This document shows, one piece after another, positions 36,525 through 45,346 of a stretch of DNA of 64,000 nt (positions are counted from its first letter, which is position 1; the number at the start of each line of letters is the position of its first letter). The notes beneath the pieces were generated by a model. That model made no database searches, was not told where the DNA came from, and worked only from the letters and a program-made list of their open reading frames with translations. Source of the stretch: VAZQ01 sp963758945 (GTDB lineage Bacteria; Pseudomonadota; Alphaproteobacteria; Rhizobiales; Xanthobacteraceae). The stretch is from assembly GCA_963758945.1 (NCBI GenBank), contig CAVWXY010000008.1:153262-217261 (forward strand). Reading direction: 5' to 3'. Both the position numbers and the translations under genes were made by a program.

Positions 36525-37477
36525 TGGGACGTCACCACCAGCTTGGAGTTGTCGACCGGCGCCGACAACTGGCCCAAGTCCTTCAGCACCTCGATCCAGA
36601 CGCCGAGCTCCTCCGGCTTGATGGTGAAGCGATAGGTCGGCAGCGGCACCTTGGCGACGATCGCCGGCGGCAGGCGCGAATACTTGGCGAGAATGGCGCG
36701 GGCGTCGGCGGGGTGGGCATCCATGTCGGACTTGGCCTCGGTCAGGGCGTCAATCCACGCCCTGATGATCGGGCGATTGGCGCGCGCCCATGTCCCGTCG
36801 GAGATCCAGAACGGGAACAGCACCTCGTCGCCGGCCGCCAGCAGGGGATCTCCAAGTGAAATGTTACCGGCCGCGAGCAGCGCGCCGGTGAACGGCTCGA
36901 GCGCCTCGACCGCGTCGACATTACCGGCTTTGAGCTGGTCCCCCATGTTGGGAAACGGCACCTCGACGGCGCGGATCGATGCGGGATCGACCCCGTGCTT
37001 CTTGAGCCAATAGAGCGTCGCCACGTGGATGACCGCCCCGATCGTCGGCGCCGCGATCGCCTTGCCCTTGAGGTCGGCGGGGCTCTTGATGCCGGAATCC
37101 TTGCGCACGATCACTTGCGTGGTCGGATTGCTCTTGACCTCGATCGCCTCGCCGGCGCTGGCTACCACGTCGAGGCCGCCAGCCACTGCCTTGAGCAGAT
37201 CCGTCGGGGTCGACGCCGCGAACTCGAACTGCCGGCCGACGGTGCCGGGGAGCAGCGAGATGTTCTGGATCGGGGTCAAGGTCACTGCGAGGCCGTGCTT
37301 TGCGAAGATGCCCTTGTCGAGCGCGACCCAAGCGGGAAGCCAGGTCGCAACCGGGATGTACGCCGCGCGAACCGGGGTGAGCGGCTTGTCCTGCGCAAGC
37401 GAGCCGCCGGGCAGCAGCCACGACAGCACGACGGTTGCGGCGATGAGACTCGCCCAGCACGCGTTGCGATGCTTCAT
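36521..37477 (-). CDS. NitT/TauT-type ABC binding protein (NMT1/SsuA-like)
   Basis: A periplasmic receptor of about 318 residues. The signal peptide runs to about residue 28 (LLPGGSLAQ). The mature protein starts with AAYIPVATWLPAWVALDKGI and contains KSPADLKGKAIAAPTIG, typical of the SsuA/TauA/NMT1 group. ATG 37477 is given; a TTG at 37483, two codons upstream, lies closer to the GGGAGG ribosome site. It opens the operon 36521-32263 (receptor, ATPase, two permeases, LLM protein, hydrolase). Confidence 0.88.
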   Translation of the reverse strand: MKHRNACWASLIAATVVLSWLLPGGSLAQDKPLTPVRAAYIPVATWLPAWVALDKGIFAKHGLAVTLTPIQNISLLPGTVGRQFEFAASTPTDLLKAVAGGLDVVASAGEAIEVKSNPTTQVIVRKDSGIKSPADLKGKAIAAPTIGAVIHVATLYWLKKHGVDPASIRAVEVPFPNMGDQLKAGNVDAVEALEPFTGALLAAGNISLGDPLLAAGDEVLFPFWISDGTWARANRPIIRAWIDALTEAKSDMDAHPADARAILAKYSRLPPAIVAKVPLPTYRFTIKPEELGVWIEVLKDLGQLSAPVDNSKLVVTSQ

Positions 37478-37660
37478 GATCAAGGCATCCTCCCTGTTTG
37501 TCGGTTGGCCCGGACGATAACCAATCGCTCACCCCGTGAGAAGCGTGGCGGCGCCAGGTCGCGCGTCGTCGGCAACGCCACTCCACGTTGTTGCATGCGG
37601 CGAAAGCACCACGCGCGCTGAGGCGGCGATCAGCTCGATGACGAGTGCCGATGGGGACGC

Positions 37661-38431
37661 TCAGGCCGCCGCGCTCATCGACGAGCGGAACGCCCAGCGG
37701 GTGAAATGGGCTTCGACGTAGGCGAACACCGCGTACATCGCGATGCCTTCGACCGCGAGGCCGAGCAGGCAGGCGAACACCAGCGGCATCTGGAAGTTCG
37801 ATCCGGCCTGCACCATCAGGTGACCCAGTCCCGCATTGGCGCCGATGGTCTCGGACATCACGGCGCCGACGAAGGCGAGCGTGATGGCGATCTTGAGCGA
37901 TCCGAACAGATAGGGCTGCGTGCGCGGAATTCCGACCTTGAGCATGATGTCGAGCTTGCGCGCGCCGAGCGCGCGCAACACGTCCTCCAGCTCCGGCTCC
38001 ATGGTGGCAAGCCCGGTGGCCACGTTCACCACGATCGGGAAAAACGAGATGAGAAAGGCGGTGAGCACCGCCGGCACGATGCCGATTCCGAACCAGATGA
38101 TCAGGATCGGGACGACTGCGACCTTCGGGATCGAGTTGAAGCCGATCATCACGGGGTAGAGCCCGCGATAGATGGTGCGCGACCAGCCGACGATGATGCC
38201 GAGCACGACCCCGAACACGACGGCGAGCGCGAAGCCCGCGAGCGTGGTCCACAGCGTGACGAACGAATTCTTGGCCAACGGAGCCCAGTACCTGAATGCG
38301 GCCTCGAAGATCTGCGACGGCGCCGGCAACACGAAGGTGTCGATCTTGAAGATCCGGCAGGCGAGCTCCCACAGCACGAACAGGCTGATGGTGAACAGCC
38401 AGGGCGACAGCTTTTCCAGCGTGATGTTCAT
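37661..38431 (-). CDS. ABC permease of the second NitT/TauT-type importer
   Basis: A 256-residue membrane protein with six helices and an EAA loop (LEDVLRALGARKLDIMLKVGIP). It starts at 38431, overlapping the ATPase stop by 4 bases. A longer open frame upstream lies inside the ATPase gene and is ignored. With the ATPase and the receptor at 39.4-40.5 kb it forms a three-gene importer near the urate pathway genes. Confidence 0.9.
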   Translation of the reverse strand: MNITLEKLSPWLFTISLFVLWELACRIFKIDTFVLPAPSQIFEAAFRYWAPLAKNSFVTLWTTLAGFALAVVFGVVLGIIVGWSRTIYRGLYPVMIGFNSIPKVAVVPILIIWFGIGIVPAVLTAFLISFFPIVVNVATGLATMEPELEDVLRALGARKLDIMLKVGIPRTQPYLFGSLKIAITLAFVGAVMSETIGANAGLGHLMVQAGSNFQMPLVFACLLGLAVEGIAMYAVFAYVEAHFTRWAFRSSMSAAA

Positions 38432-39216
38432 GCCTTGCGCACCTCGGCGATCTTGCCGCGCAGCTCGTGCACGATGTCGACGAAACGCGGCTCGAAGCAG
38501 ATGTCGAGGTCGCGCGGACGCGGCAGCTCGACCGCCTTGGTCATCACAATGTGGCCGGGCCGCGCGCTCATGACGTGGATATTGTCGGCCAGGAACGCGG
38601 CTTCGCGCAGGTCGTGCGTGACCAGGATCACGGTGAAAGCGAGCTTCTGCCAGAGGTCGCGCAGCACACACCACAATTCCTCGCGGGTGAAGGCGTCGAG
38701 CGCGGCGAACGGCTCGTCGAGCATGAGCAGGGCGGGCTGATGGATCAGCGCGCGGCAGAGCGAGACGCGCTGCTGCATGCCGCCGGACAGTTCCCACGGG
38801 AAGCGCTCGCCGAAGCCGTCGAGCCCGACGGTCTTGAGCAGCGCGTTGGCCTGCGCGCGGTATTGCTCCTTCTCGCGCCGAAATTTCTGCCGATGCGGCT
38901 GCACGATCTCGAGCGGGAGCAGCACATTGTCGATGACCTTGCGCCAAGGGAGCAGGTTCGGATTCTGGAACGCCATGCCGGCGATCTTCACGGGCCCGCG
39001 CACCCGGTCGCCGAAAATGACGATGTCGCCGGAATCGGGCGGAACGAGCCCGGTCACGAGCTTCATCAACGACGACTTGCCGCAGCCCGAGGGGCCGACC
39101 ACGGCGGCGAACTCGCCGCGGCGGACGCTGAGGCTAGTGCCCTGCAAGGCAAGAACGCCGCCGGAGACCCCGCGATAGGTCAGCGTGACGTTACCGATGT
39201 CGACGGAGGCGGTCAT
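38428..39216 (-). CDS. ABC ATPase of the second NitT/TauT-type importer
   Basis: A 262-residue ATPase with Walker A GPSGCGKSS, signature LSGGMQQR and Walker B LLMLDEPFAALD. The H-loop is VTHDLREAAFLADN. ATG 39216 (MTASVDIGNVTL) is preferred because further upstream the sequence enters a palindromic repeat; ATG 39231 is in frame and also possible. Repeats separate it from the receptor gene, but all three genes point the same way and probably share the sigma-54 promoter at 40.5 kb. Confidence 0.88.
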   Translation of the reverse strand: MTASVDIGNVTLTYRGVSGGVLALQGTSLSVRRGEFAAVVGPSGCGKSSLMKLVTGLVPPDSGDIVIFGDRVRGPVKIAGMAFQNPNLLPWRKVIDNVLLPLEIVQPHRQKFRREKEQYRAQANALLKTVGLDGFGERFPWELSGGMQQRVSLCRALIHQPALLMLDEPFAALDAFTREELWCVLRDLWQKLAFTVILVTHDLREAAFLADNIHVMSARPGHIVMTKAVELPRPRDLDICFEPRFVDIVHELRGKIAEVRKA

Positions 39217-39228
39217 GTCGGGCGGCCC

Positions 39229-39267
39229 CATGCTTCGAGACGCCCGCTTCGCGGGCGTCTCAACATG
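39229..39267. repeat. Palindromic intergenic repeat with 11-bp hairpin
   Basis: GAGACGCCCGC and GCGGGCGTCTC pair around a TTC loop (39237-39261), and CATG stands on each side. It lies just before the ATPase start inside the ABC operon. Similar CATGCTTCGAGACGC-type elements are scattered in Bradyrhizobium-like genomes (from memory, not searched). Confidence 0.65.
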
Positions 39268-39321
39268 AGCCCGAGAAGCGTCATTCATCGTCGCTACAAC
39301 GTCAACTCAAGCAACCGGCCC

Positions 39322-39410
39322 GTAGCCCGCATGGAGCGCAGCGCAATGCGGGACGGACGGCCTCGCCGCGCGGACCAACTCCGGATGTCGCTTCGCTTCA
39401 TCCGGGCTAC
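39322..39410. repeat. Inverted-repeat element bordered by GTAGCCCG/CGGGCTAC
   Basis: The ends GTAGCCCG and CGGGCTAC are inverted. Each arm has its own hairpin: CCCGCAT with ATGCGGG (39326-39352) and CCGGATG with CATCCGG (39381-39405). The arms are not identical, as in a REP pair. It lies between the receptor and ATPase genes and could stabilise the receptor mRNA. Confidence 0.65.
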
Positions 39411-39444
39411 AGGCTGCACTGCGTCCGGGACACGACAGCTCAGC

Positions 39445-40461
39445 TCACAGCTTGCGCTCGGATGCCGGCGGCAGATACTCGCTGGTGAAGATGTCCTCGG
39501 CCTTCGGGCGGTTCTTGAAGTCGTAGGTCAGCCCGATCTGGTCGATCGACTTGGCGAGCCGCGCCATGTCGACGTCGCCGAAGCCGTTGGCCTTCACCCA
39601 CGGCGTCACGAAATTGTCGCGCAGCGACATCTTTAGCCGGTCGAGCTCGATCTTGGCGTCGGCGGTCTCGTTGCGCGACATCACCGACTTGATCGCCGTG
39701 TCCGGGTCCTTGATGGTGTCGAGCACGCCCTTGATGGTGGCGCGCACGAACCCGGCCACCACCTTGGGATGGGCCTTGGCGTAGTCGGGATTGACCATGA
39801 TCGCGTTGCCGTAGAGCACCAGGCCGTGATCCGCCATCAGCATGATCTTGATATCCTCCGGCTTGAGGCCCTTCTGCAGCAGGTTGTAGTGCATCGAGAA
39901 GGAGAAGCCGGTGATCGCGTCGACCTTGCCTTCGGCGAGCATCGGTTCGCGCACGGGGAAGCCGACGTTCTCGATCTTGACCTTGGAGGCGTCGATGCCG
40001 TTCTCCTTCACGAACGCCTTCCACTGCGCGAACGCGCCGTCGGCCGCCGGCGCGCCGAGCACCCGGCCTTCGAGGTCCTTCGGCTTGGTGATGCCGGTCT
40101 TGGCGGTAGTGCCGATGGCGAACGGCGGCTTGTCGTAGACCATCAACACCGCCTGGACCTTCTTGTCCGGGTTCTGGTCCTGGAACTTGACCAGCGAGTT
40201 GATGTCGAAGAATCCGATGGGATAGGTGCCGGCTGCCACCCGCGCGATGCCGGCGACGGAGCCGGGACCGGAGTCGATGGTGACGTTGAGGCCCTCGGCC
40301 TTGTAATAGCCCTTGTCGATGGCGACGAAATAGGGCGCGGACGGGCCTTCGAACTTCCAGTCGAGGGCGAACTTCACATCGGTCTGAGCGGATACGGGGC
40401 TCGCCGCCAAGGCGGCCGCCGCCGCTCCCGCGAGCATCCCGAAGAGCCTGATCATGTGCAT
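39445..40461 (-). CDS. ABC binding protein (NMT1/THI5-like) of the second importer
   Basis: A 338-residue periplasmic receptor. The signal peptide ends at about residue 25 (SPVSAQ). The mature start VKFALDWKFEGPSAPYFVAI is followed by an NMT1/THI5-like fold, as in receptors for pyrimidine, riboflavin or purine-like compounds. Start 40461 has GGGAG 8 bases upstream. The gene is preceded by a near-perfect sigma-54 promoter and is transcribed away from the uraD-puuE genes. A nitrogen-regulated heterocycle or ureide importer is the best guess. Confidence 0.88.
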   Translation of the reverse strand: MHMIRLFGMLAGAAAAALAASPVSAQTDVKFALDWKFEGPSAPYFVAIDKGYYKAEGLNVTIDSGPGSVAGIARVAAGTYPIGFFDINSLVKFQDQNPDKKVQAVLMVYDKPPFAIGTTAKTGITKPKDLEGRVLGAPAADGAFAQWKAFVKENGIDASKVKIENVGFPVREPMLAEGKVDAITGFSFSMHYNLLQKGLKPEDIKIMLMADHGLVLYGNAIMVNPDYAKAHPKVVAGFVRATIKGVLDTIKDPDTAIKSVMSRNETADAKIELDRLKMSLRDNFVTPWVKANGFGDVDMARLAKSIDQIGLTYDFKNRPKAEDIFTSEYLPPASERKL

Positions 40462-40515
40462 GTTTGATGCTCCCTGTAGGGCCGGGTCGGGGCCGGCGTG
40501 CTGCGCGCTATCTGA

Positions 40516-40530
40516 GCAATCGGCGTGCCA
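40516..40530 (-). promoter_or_regulatory. Sigma-54 (RpoN) promoter of the second NitT/TauT-type importer
   Basis: On the minus strand the sequence is TGGCACGCCGATTGC, followed by T. It fits TGGCAC-N5-TTGC with GG and GC 10 bases apart. The -12 element lies 54 bases before the receptor ATG. It is nearly identical to the promoter of the NCS2 permease (TGGCACGCCGCTTGC), so both may answer the same nitrogen signal. Confidence 0.8.
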
Positions 40531-40591
40531 GCCCGCACGGCATGGCCGGTGTCGGCGGCGACGGCCTAGTTGCTTCGCTTTGCCTCAACAC

Positions 40592-40616
40592 TAGGCATTT
40601 TGCTTAAGTTTGCCTA
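40592..40616. promoter_or_regulatory. Inverted repeat upstream of the sigma-54 promoter, candidate activator site
   Basis: TAGGCA and TGCCTA flank 13 A/T-rich bases. The site lies about 60-85 bases upstream of the -24 element, where an RpoN enhancer-binding protein would act. It does not match the usual NtrC dyad (GCAC-N7-GTGC), so the activator may be a different one. Confidence 0.4.
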
Positions 40617-40641
40617 TTCCCCGGTCACCACGGCACCACGT

Positions 40642-41527
40642 TCAGCTGCCGCGATAGGTGGCATAGCTCCAGGGCGTGACCAGCAGCGGCACGTGGTAAT
40701 GGCCCTCCGGCTCCGCCACCGCGAACCGCACCGGTACCACCTCGAGAAACGGCGGATCCGCCTGCAGCGCGCCGCGCCGTGCGAAATAGTCCGCGACATG
40801 GAAATCCAATTCGTAGCGGGCGATCGGCAGCGGCCGCCCGGTGATCAAGGGTGCGTCGGTGCGGCCGTCGCGATTGGTGACGGCGCGTGTGATCGACGTG
40901 CGCTCGCCGGCGGTGAGCTCGAAAAGCTCGATGGCCATGCCAGCGGCCGGGCCGCCACCGTGGGTGTCGAGGACGTGGGTCGACAGGCGGCCGTGAACCG
41001 CGAGGCGATCGATCGCTTCGACCCGCTGGTCGAGGCGAAGCGCGGCGATGCGGACGATCTCGGCGAGCGCCGTTTCGGTCTCGGCGGCCATGCCGTTCTG
41101 CAGCCGGTGCTCGAACAGCCGCAGGATCGAGTCCTTGCCGTGCCGCCGCACGCAAACGATGAACGGCATGGCGAATTTCTCGCGGTAGGCGTCGTTCAAG
41201 CGGTGGAATTGCGCGAACTCGGCCTCCGACAGACGGTCGAGCCCGGCGCTCGCCTGCTCCGCCTTGGAGTGCAGGGGTGAGCCGGCCGGTGCGGGCTGTC
41301 TTGCCCGCGAGATCGGGATGCGCGCGAATCAAATCGAGCCGCTGTTGCGCGGGCGCGGCCTGCACCGCGGCCGCCATCGCTGCGTGCAGGGCGGCGAGGG
41401 TGGCGAACGGCCGCGCGCCGCAGACCGCCTGCGCCACCCACGGCGCGTGCTCGTAGATGTCGCCAAGGGCGGCAACGAAGGTTGCCGCATCGGCCGCATT
41501 GAGATGTTCGAGCGAAACCGTCGCCAT
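40642..41527 (-). pseudogene. uraD-uraH: OHCU decarboxylase-hydroxyisourate hydrolase fusion, one frameshift
   Basis: The first frame (from ATG 41527) encodes the start of 2-oxo-4-hydroxy-4-carboxy-5-ureidoimidazoline decarboxylase, including AHPDLAGKTARTGRLTP. Near 41270 the frame slips and continues SKAEQASAGLDRLSEAEFAQ, then REKFAMPFIVCVRRHGKDS, the rest of UraD. Without a stop it runs into hydroxyisourate hydrolase: RLSTHVLDTHGGGPAAG and the C-terminal YRGS hallmark. The gene is thus a natural UraD-UraH fusion, able to turn hydroxyisourate into allantoin, broken by one frameshift. All motifs are otherwise intact, so a sequence error or a very recent mutation is possible. It lies 12 bases after puuE. 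Confidence 0.8.
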
Positions 41528-41539
41528 CGCGAGCTTGCT

Positions 41540-42484
41540 CTATGCGACGGTCGGGGCGACAGCGGCCAGCGCCCGATGCTCGCGATGCCAGTGCTGCGCG
41601 ATGTCGATCCGGCGCGCCACCCATACGCGCTCGCATGTCGCGACGTAGTCGAGGAAACGCACCAGCCCCGCCGCGCGGCCCGGGTGGCCCGCCAGCCGGC
41701 AATGCAGCCCGACCGACAGCATCTTCGGCGCGCGCTCGCCTTCCGCATAGAGCACGTCGAAGGCATCCTTGAGATAGGCGAAGAAGTCGTCGCCGTTGCT
41801 GAAGCCTTGGGCATTAATGAAGCGCATGTCGTTGGCATCGAGGGTGTACGGAATGATCAGGTGCGGTCCGCGCGGACCGTTGACCCAATAGGGCAAATCG
41901 TCGGCATAGGAATCCGACGAGTAAAGGAAGCCGCCATCGTCCAGCACCATCCGCAGGGTGTTGACGGAGCCGCGACCCGTATACCAGCCGAGCGGCCGCG
42001 CACCGGTCGCCTGCGTGTGGATGCGGATCGCCTCGGCCAGGTGGGTACGCTCCTCGGCTTCCGGCACGTCCCTGTAATCGATCCATTTGAGACCGTGGCT
42101 CGCGATCTCCCAGCGCGCCTCGCGCATCGCCGCCACCGCCTCGGGGGCTCGCGCCAGGGCGGTCGCCACGCCGAACACCGTGACCGGCAGGTTGCGCTGC
42201 GTGAACAAGCGCCACAGCCGCCAGAAGCCCGCGCGCGAGCCGTACTCGTACATCGACTCCACGTTCATGTGCCGCTGGCCGGGCCACGGCTGGGCGCCGA
42301 GCACGTCGGAAAGAAACGCCTCGGAGGTCGCGTCGCCGTGCAGGACGTTGCGTTCGCCGCCTTCCTCGTAATTGACCACAAACTGGACGGCGATGCGCGC
42401 GCCGCCCGGCCAGCGCGGATCGGGCGGAGTGCGGCCATAGCCGGCGAGGTCGCGGGGGTACTTGGAGAAATCAGCCGCAGACAT
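41540..42484 (-). CDS. puuE: PuuE-type allantoinase (polysaccharide-deacetylase fold)
   Basis: A 314-residue member of the carbohydrate-esterase-4 fold that opens allantoin to allantoate without the dinuclear metal centre of classical allantoinases. Diagnostic segments are RIAVQFVVNYEEGGERNVLHGD, the YEYGSRAGFWR motif, EIASHGLKWIDY and GWYTGRGSVNTLRMV. Length and order match PuuE of Pseudomonas. It precedes the uraD-uraH fusion by 12 bases and is probably co-transcribed with it. No strong promoter is seen in the 295 bases upstream, which hold the terminator of the puuD gene. Confidence 0.92.
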   Translation of the reverse strand: MSAADFSKYPRDLAGYGRTPPDPRWPGGARIAVQFVVNYEEGGERNVLHGDATSEAFLSDVLGAQPWPGQRHMNVESMYEYGSRAGFWRLWRLFTQRNLPVTVFGVATALARAPEAVAAMREARWEIASHGLKWIDYRDVPEAEERTHLAEAIRIHTQATGARPLGWYTGRGSVNTLRMVLDDGGFLYSSDSYADDLPYWVNGPRGPHLIIPYTLDANDMRFINAQGFSNGDDFFAYLKDAFDVLYAEGERAPKMLSVGLHCRLAGHPGRAAGLVRFLDYVATCERVWVARRIDIAQHWHREHRALAAVAPTVA

Positions 42485-42630
42485 GGCCTGTCATATACAA
42501 GTTCGGCCGCCGCATGTCTTGGTTGTGCGTCGGCCCGTCCCCGCGGCTGCCCGGGCGAATTTCCGTTTGCCGATTCTGAGACGGCACGGTCTGCTCCTCT
42601 ACCCATCCCGTGCGCTTGGCCGGCGCAACG

Positions 42631-42660
42631 AAAAAGCCCGGTGCGGTATCCCGCCCGGGC
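42631..42660 (-). terminator. Intrinsic terminator downstream of puuD
   Basis: On the minus strand GCCCGG pairs with CCGGGC around an 18-base spacer and is followed by TTTTT. It lies 120 bases past the puuD stop and 147 bases before the puuE start, which separates these two same-strand genes. This is one of few T-run terminators in this GC-rich window. Confidence 0.55.
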
Positions 42661-42779
42661 ATCATGCGCAGTTCAACCTAATACCCATCTTATAGGTCAT
42701 TCTCGTTACGTCGTAAACAGCTTTGCAAGTGGGTTTCGCTGCGCTCAGCCCATCCCCGGCGCTGATGACTTCGCGCGCG

Positions 42780-43970
42780 TCACTGCGACGGCGCGCCGGC
42801 CGCCAGCCACGCCGCGAGGATTTGGCGCTCTTGTGTGCTCATCTCGGTGACGTTGCCCGGCGGCATCGCGCGCGAGCGCACCGCATTGATCTCGATCAGG
42901 CGGGCGTGGCGGCGGATGCTCTCGGGCGTATCGAGCAGGATACCTTGCGGCGGCGCATGGACGCCGGGCCAGACCGGCTCGTCGCGATGGCACATGCTGC
43001 AGCGGATCAGGACGGTGTTCTCGGCCGCCTGCGCGTCGACCTTGTCCGCACGCGGGTTGATGCCGCCGGGTCCCGCGCTCGAGAGCCACGCAATAGCGAT
43101 CATGCCGGCGGCCGCCACTCCCCAGGTCCACCACGGGCTGCCTTTGCCCTCATGACGGGAATTGAAGAAGTGGCGGATCACGGGGCCGATCACCAGCACG
43201 ATGGCGACGATCAGCCAGTTGAAGCGGGTCGCGAACATCAAAGGGTAATGATTGGCGATCATCAGGAAGACGACCGGCAGCGTGAGATAGTTGTTGTGGA
43301 CCGAGCGCTGCTTCGCCTCCGCACCCCAGGCCGGATCGGGCGTCTCTCCCTTGAGCAGCGCGGCCACCGTCTTCTTCTGGTTCGGGATGACGATCACGAA
43401 CACGTTCGCCACCATGATGGTGCCGACCAGCGCGCCGATCTGGGTGAAGGCGCCGCGCCCGCTGAACACGTGGGTGAAGCCATAAGTGAGGGCGACGAGA
43501 AATACGTAGCCAAAAAGCGCGAGCGCGACCTCGTGCCGGCCGAGCGGGGAGCGGCACAGCGCCTCGTAGGTGAGCCAGGCCAGCACGAGGCTGCCGAAGG
43601 CGATGGCCGCCGCGGTCGGCGCGGTCAGATCGAGCACGGACCTGTCGATGAGATAGAGCTCGGCGCCGAGATAGTAGACGATCACCAGCAGCGTGAAGCC
43701 GGAGAGCCACGTCGTGTAGGCCTCCCACTTGAACCAGGTCAGCTCGTCCGGCATGCGGGCGGGCGCGACGAGATATTTCACCATGTGATAGAAGCCGCCG
43801 CCGTGGACCTGCCAGGCATCCCCCTGCACGCCCTGCGGCAGGCCGGCGCGCGGCTTGAGGCTGAGATCGAGATGGATGAAATAAAATGAGCTGCCGATCC
43901 AGGCGATGGCGGCAACGACGTGCAGCCACCGGACGACGAGACTCAGCCACTCGGTGAGCACGGTCTCCAC
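42780..43970 (-). CDS. puuD: Membrane-bound urate oxidase with C-terminal cytochrome c domain
   Basis: A 396-residue protein with about eight membrane helices followed by a periplasmic cytochrome c domain. Heme c attaches at Cys324-x-x-Cys327-His328 (CSMCH), and MPPGN near the end supplies the usual axial-Met region. This is the PuuD architecture, which oxidises urate to hydroxyisourate and passes electrons to the respiratory chain instead of making H2O2. GTG 43970 (VETVLTEWL) was chosen because AGGGA lies 7 bases upstream. An open frame to 44063 adds an unrelated N-terminus. It is divergent from allC. A terminator follows at 42.63 kb. Confidence 0.92.
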   Translation of the reverse strand: METVLTEWLSLVVRWLHVVAAIAWIGSSFYFIHLDLSLKPRAGLPQGVQGDAWQVHGGGFYHMVKYLVAPARMPDELTWFKWEAYTTWLSGFTLLVIVYYLGAELYLIDRSVLDLTAPTAAAIAFGSLVLAWLTYEALCRSPLGRHEVALALFGYVFLVALTYGFTHVFSGRGAFTQIGALVGTIMVANVFVIVIPNQKKTVAALLKGETPDPAWGAEAKQRSVHNNYLTLPVVFLMIANHYPLMFATRFNWLIVAIVLVIGPVIRHFFNSRHEGKGSPWWTWGVAAAGMIAIAWLSSAGPGGINPRADKVDAQAAENTVLIRCSMCHRDEPVWPGVHAPPQGILLDTPESIRRHARLIEINAVRSRAMPPGNVTEMSTQERQILAAWLAAGAPSQ

Positions 43971-44068
43971 GGCAAAATCCCTCGCAGCCAAATTGCCCGT
44001 TCTATCCAGCGGGGCAGGATGACAGGCGCGCGTTCGGCATTGCAAGAGCGATGCCGAGGACATAGTGC

Positions 44069-45346
44069 ATGGACATGGTGACGGAACCAGAAAGCGCGGA
44101 CAGCGCCCTCGTACCGGGTGCGTTCGGCCACCGTATCATGGCGCTGGCGGATCGGTTGGCGCAATGGTCGGAGATTTCCGACGGTCTCACCTGTACCTAT
44201 CTCTCGCCGGCCCATCGCGCCGTCGCCTCGGAAATCCGCGGTCTGCTGCGCCGGGCCGGCCTCGCCGCCGAGATCGACGCGGTCGGCAATGTCGTCGGGC
44301 GCTACGCCGCCGCCGATCCTCGGGCGCGGACACTCATCCTCGCCTCGCATTACGATACCGTGCGCAATGCTGGCAAATACGACGGGCGGCTCGGCGTGCT
44401 CACCGCGCTGGTGCTGGCCGAGCACCTGGCGCGCAGCGGCCGCAAGCTGCCGTTCCATCTCGACGTCATCGCATTCTCGGAGGAGGAGGGCGTGCGCTTC
44501 GCCTCGAGCTTCCTCGGCAGCAGCGCGGTGGCAGGGCGCTTCGACCCGGCATTGCTCGAGCGCCGCGACGCCGACGGCCATACCTTGGTAGCGGTGCTGC
44601 GCGAGGCCGGTGTCGATCCCGCGAAGATTCCGGCGCTGGCGCGCCGCCGCGAGGAGCTCCTGGGTTATCTCGAGGTCCATATCGAGCAGGGGCCGGTCCT
44701 GCTCGAGGAGGGCCTGCCGGTCGGCATCGTCAGCGCGATCGCAGGGACCGTCCGCTCCTTGGTCACGATCAACGGGACTGCCGGGCACGCCGGAACTGTC
44801 CCGATGGCGCGACGACACGACGCCGCGGCGGCGGCGGCCGAGCTCGTGCTCTATGTCGAGAAGCGATGCGCCCAGGCGCCGACCCTGGTCGGCACGGTCG
44901 GGCAGCTCGCAGTCCCCGACGGTGCGATCAACATCGTCCCCGGCCGCTGCGAGCTCTCTCTCGACATCCGCGCCGCCGATGATGCCACCCGCGATGCTGC
45001 CGTCGCCGACGTGACGGCGGAGGTCGCTCGCATCGCGGCAAGGCGCGGTGTCGCCATCGAGAGCAGGGAGGTGCAGCGCACCGCCGCGGTCGGCTGCTCG
45101 CCGCGCCTGCAACTGCTGCTGGCCGATGCTGTGGTGCGCGCCGGCGTGAAGTCGCGTTACCTTGCGAGCGGCGCCGGCCATGACGCCATGGTGTTCGATG
45201 GCCTCACCGATATCGCCATGCTGTTCGTGCGCTGCGGCAACGGCGGGGTGAGCCATTCCCCGTGCGAGATCATCATGGCCGAGGACGCCGATATCGCCGC
45301 TCGCGTCATGCTCGACGCCGTGCTCCGGCTGGCGGAAATGTCATGA
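44069..45346 (+). CDS. allC: Allantoate amidohydrolase (M20 family)
   Basis: A 425-residue zinc- or manganese-dependent amidohydrolase. Metal and active-site motifs are His94 and Asp105 (HYDTVRNAGKYDG), Glu138-Glu140 (FSEEEGVRF), HIEQGPVL and the dimer-domain TAGHAGTVPM. The C-terminal His is in GGVSHSPCE. These match allantoate amidohydrolases that release ammonia from allantoate, rather than N-carbamoyl-amino-acid hydrolases, although both share the fold. ATG 44069 or 44075 may start it. It is divergent from puuD (98 bases between starts) and overlaps the next gene by 4 bases. It continues the pathway after PuuE. Confidence 0.87.
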   Translation: MDMVTEPESADSALVPGAFGHRIMALADRLAQWSEISDGLTCTYLSPAHRAVASEIRGLLRRAGLAAEIDAVGNVVGRYAAADPRARTLILASHYDTVRNAGKYDGRLGVLTALVLAEHLARSGRKLPFHLDVIAFSEEEGVRFASSFLGSSAVAGRFDPALLERRDADGHTLVAVLREAGVDPAKIPALARRREELLGYLEVHIEQGPVLLEEGLPVGIVSAIAGTVRSLVTINGTAGHAGTVPMARRHDAAAAAAELVLYVEKRCAQAPTLVGTVGQLAVPDGAINIVPGRCELSLDIRAADDATRDAAVADVTAEVARIAARRGVAIESREVQRTAAVGCSPRLQLLLADAVVRAGVKSRYLASGAGHDAMVFDGLTDIAMLFVRCGNGGVSHSPCEIIMAEDADIAARVMLDAVLRLAEMS

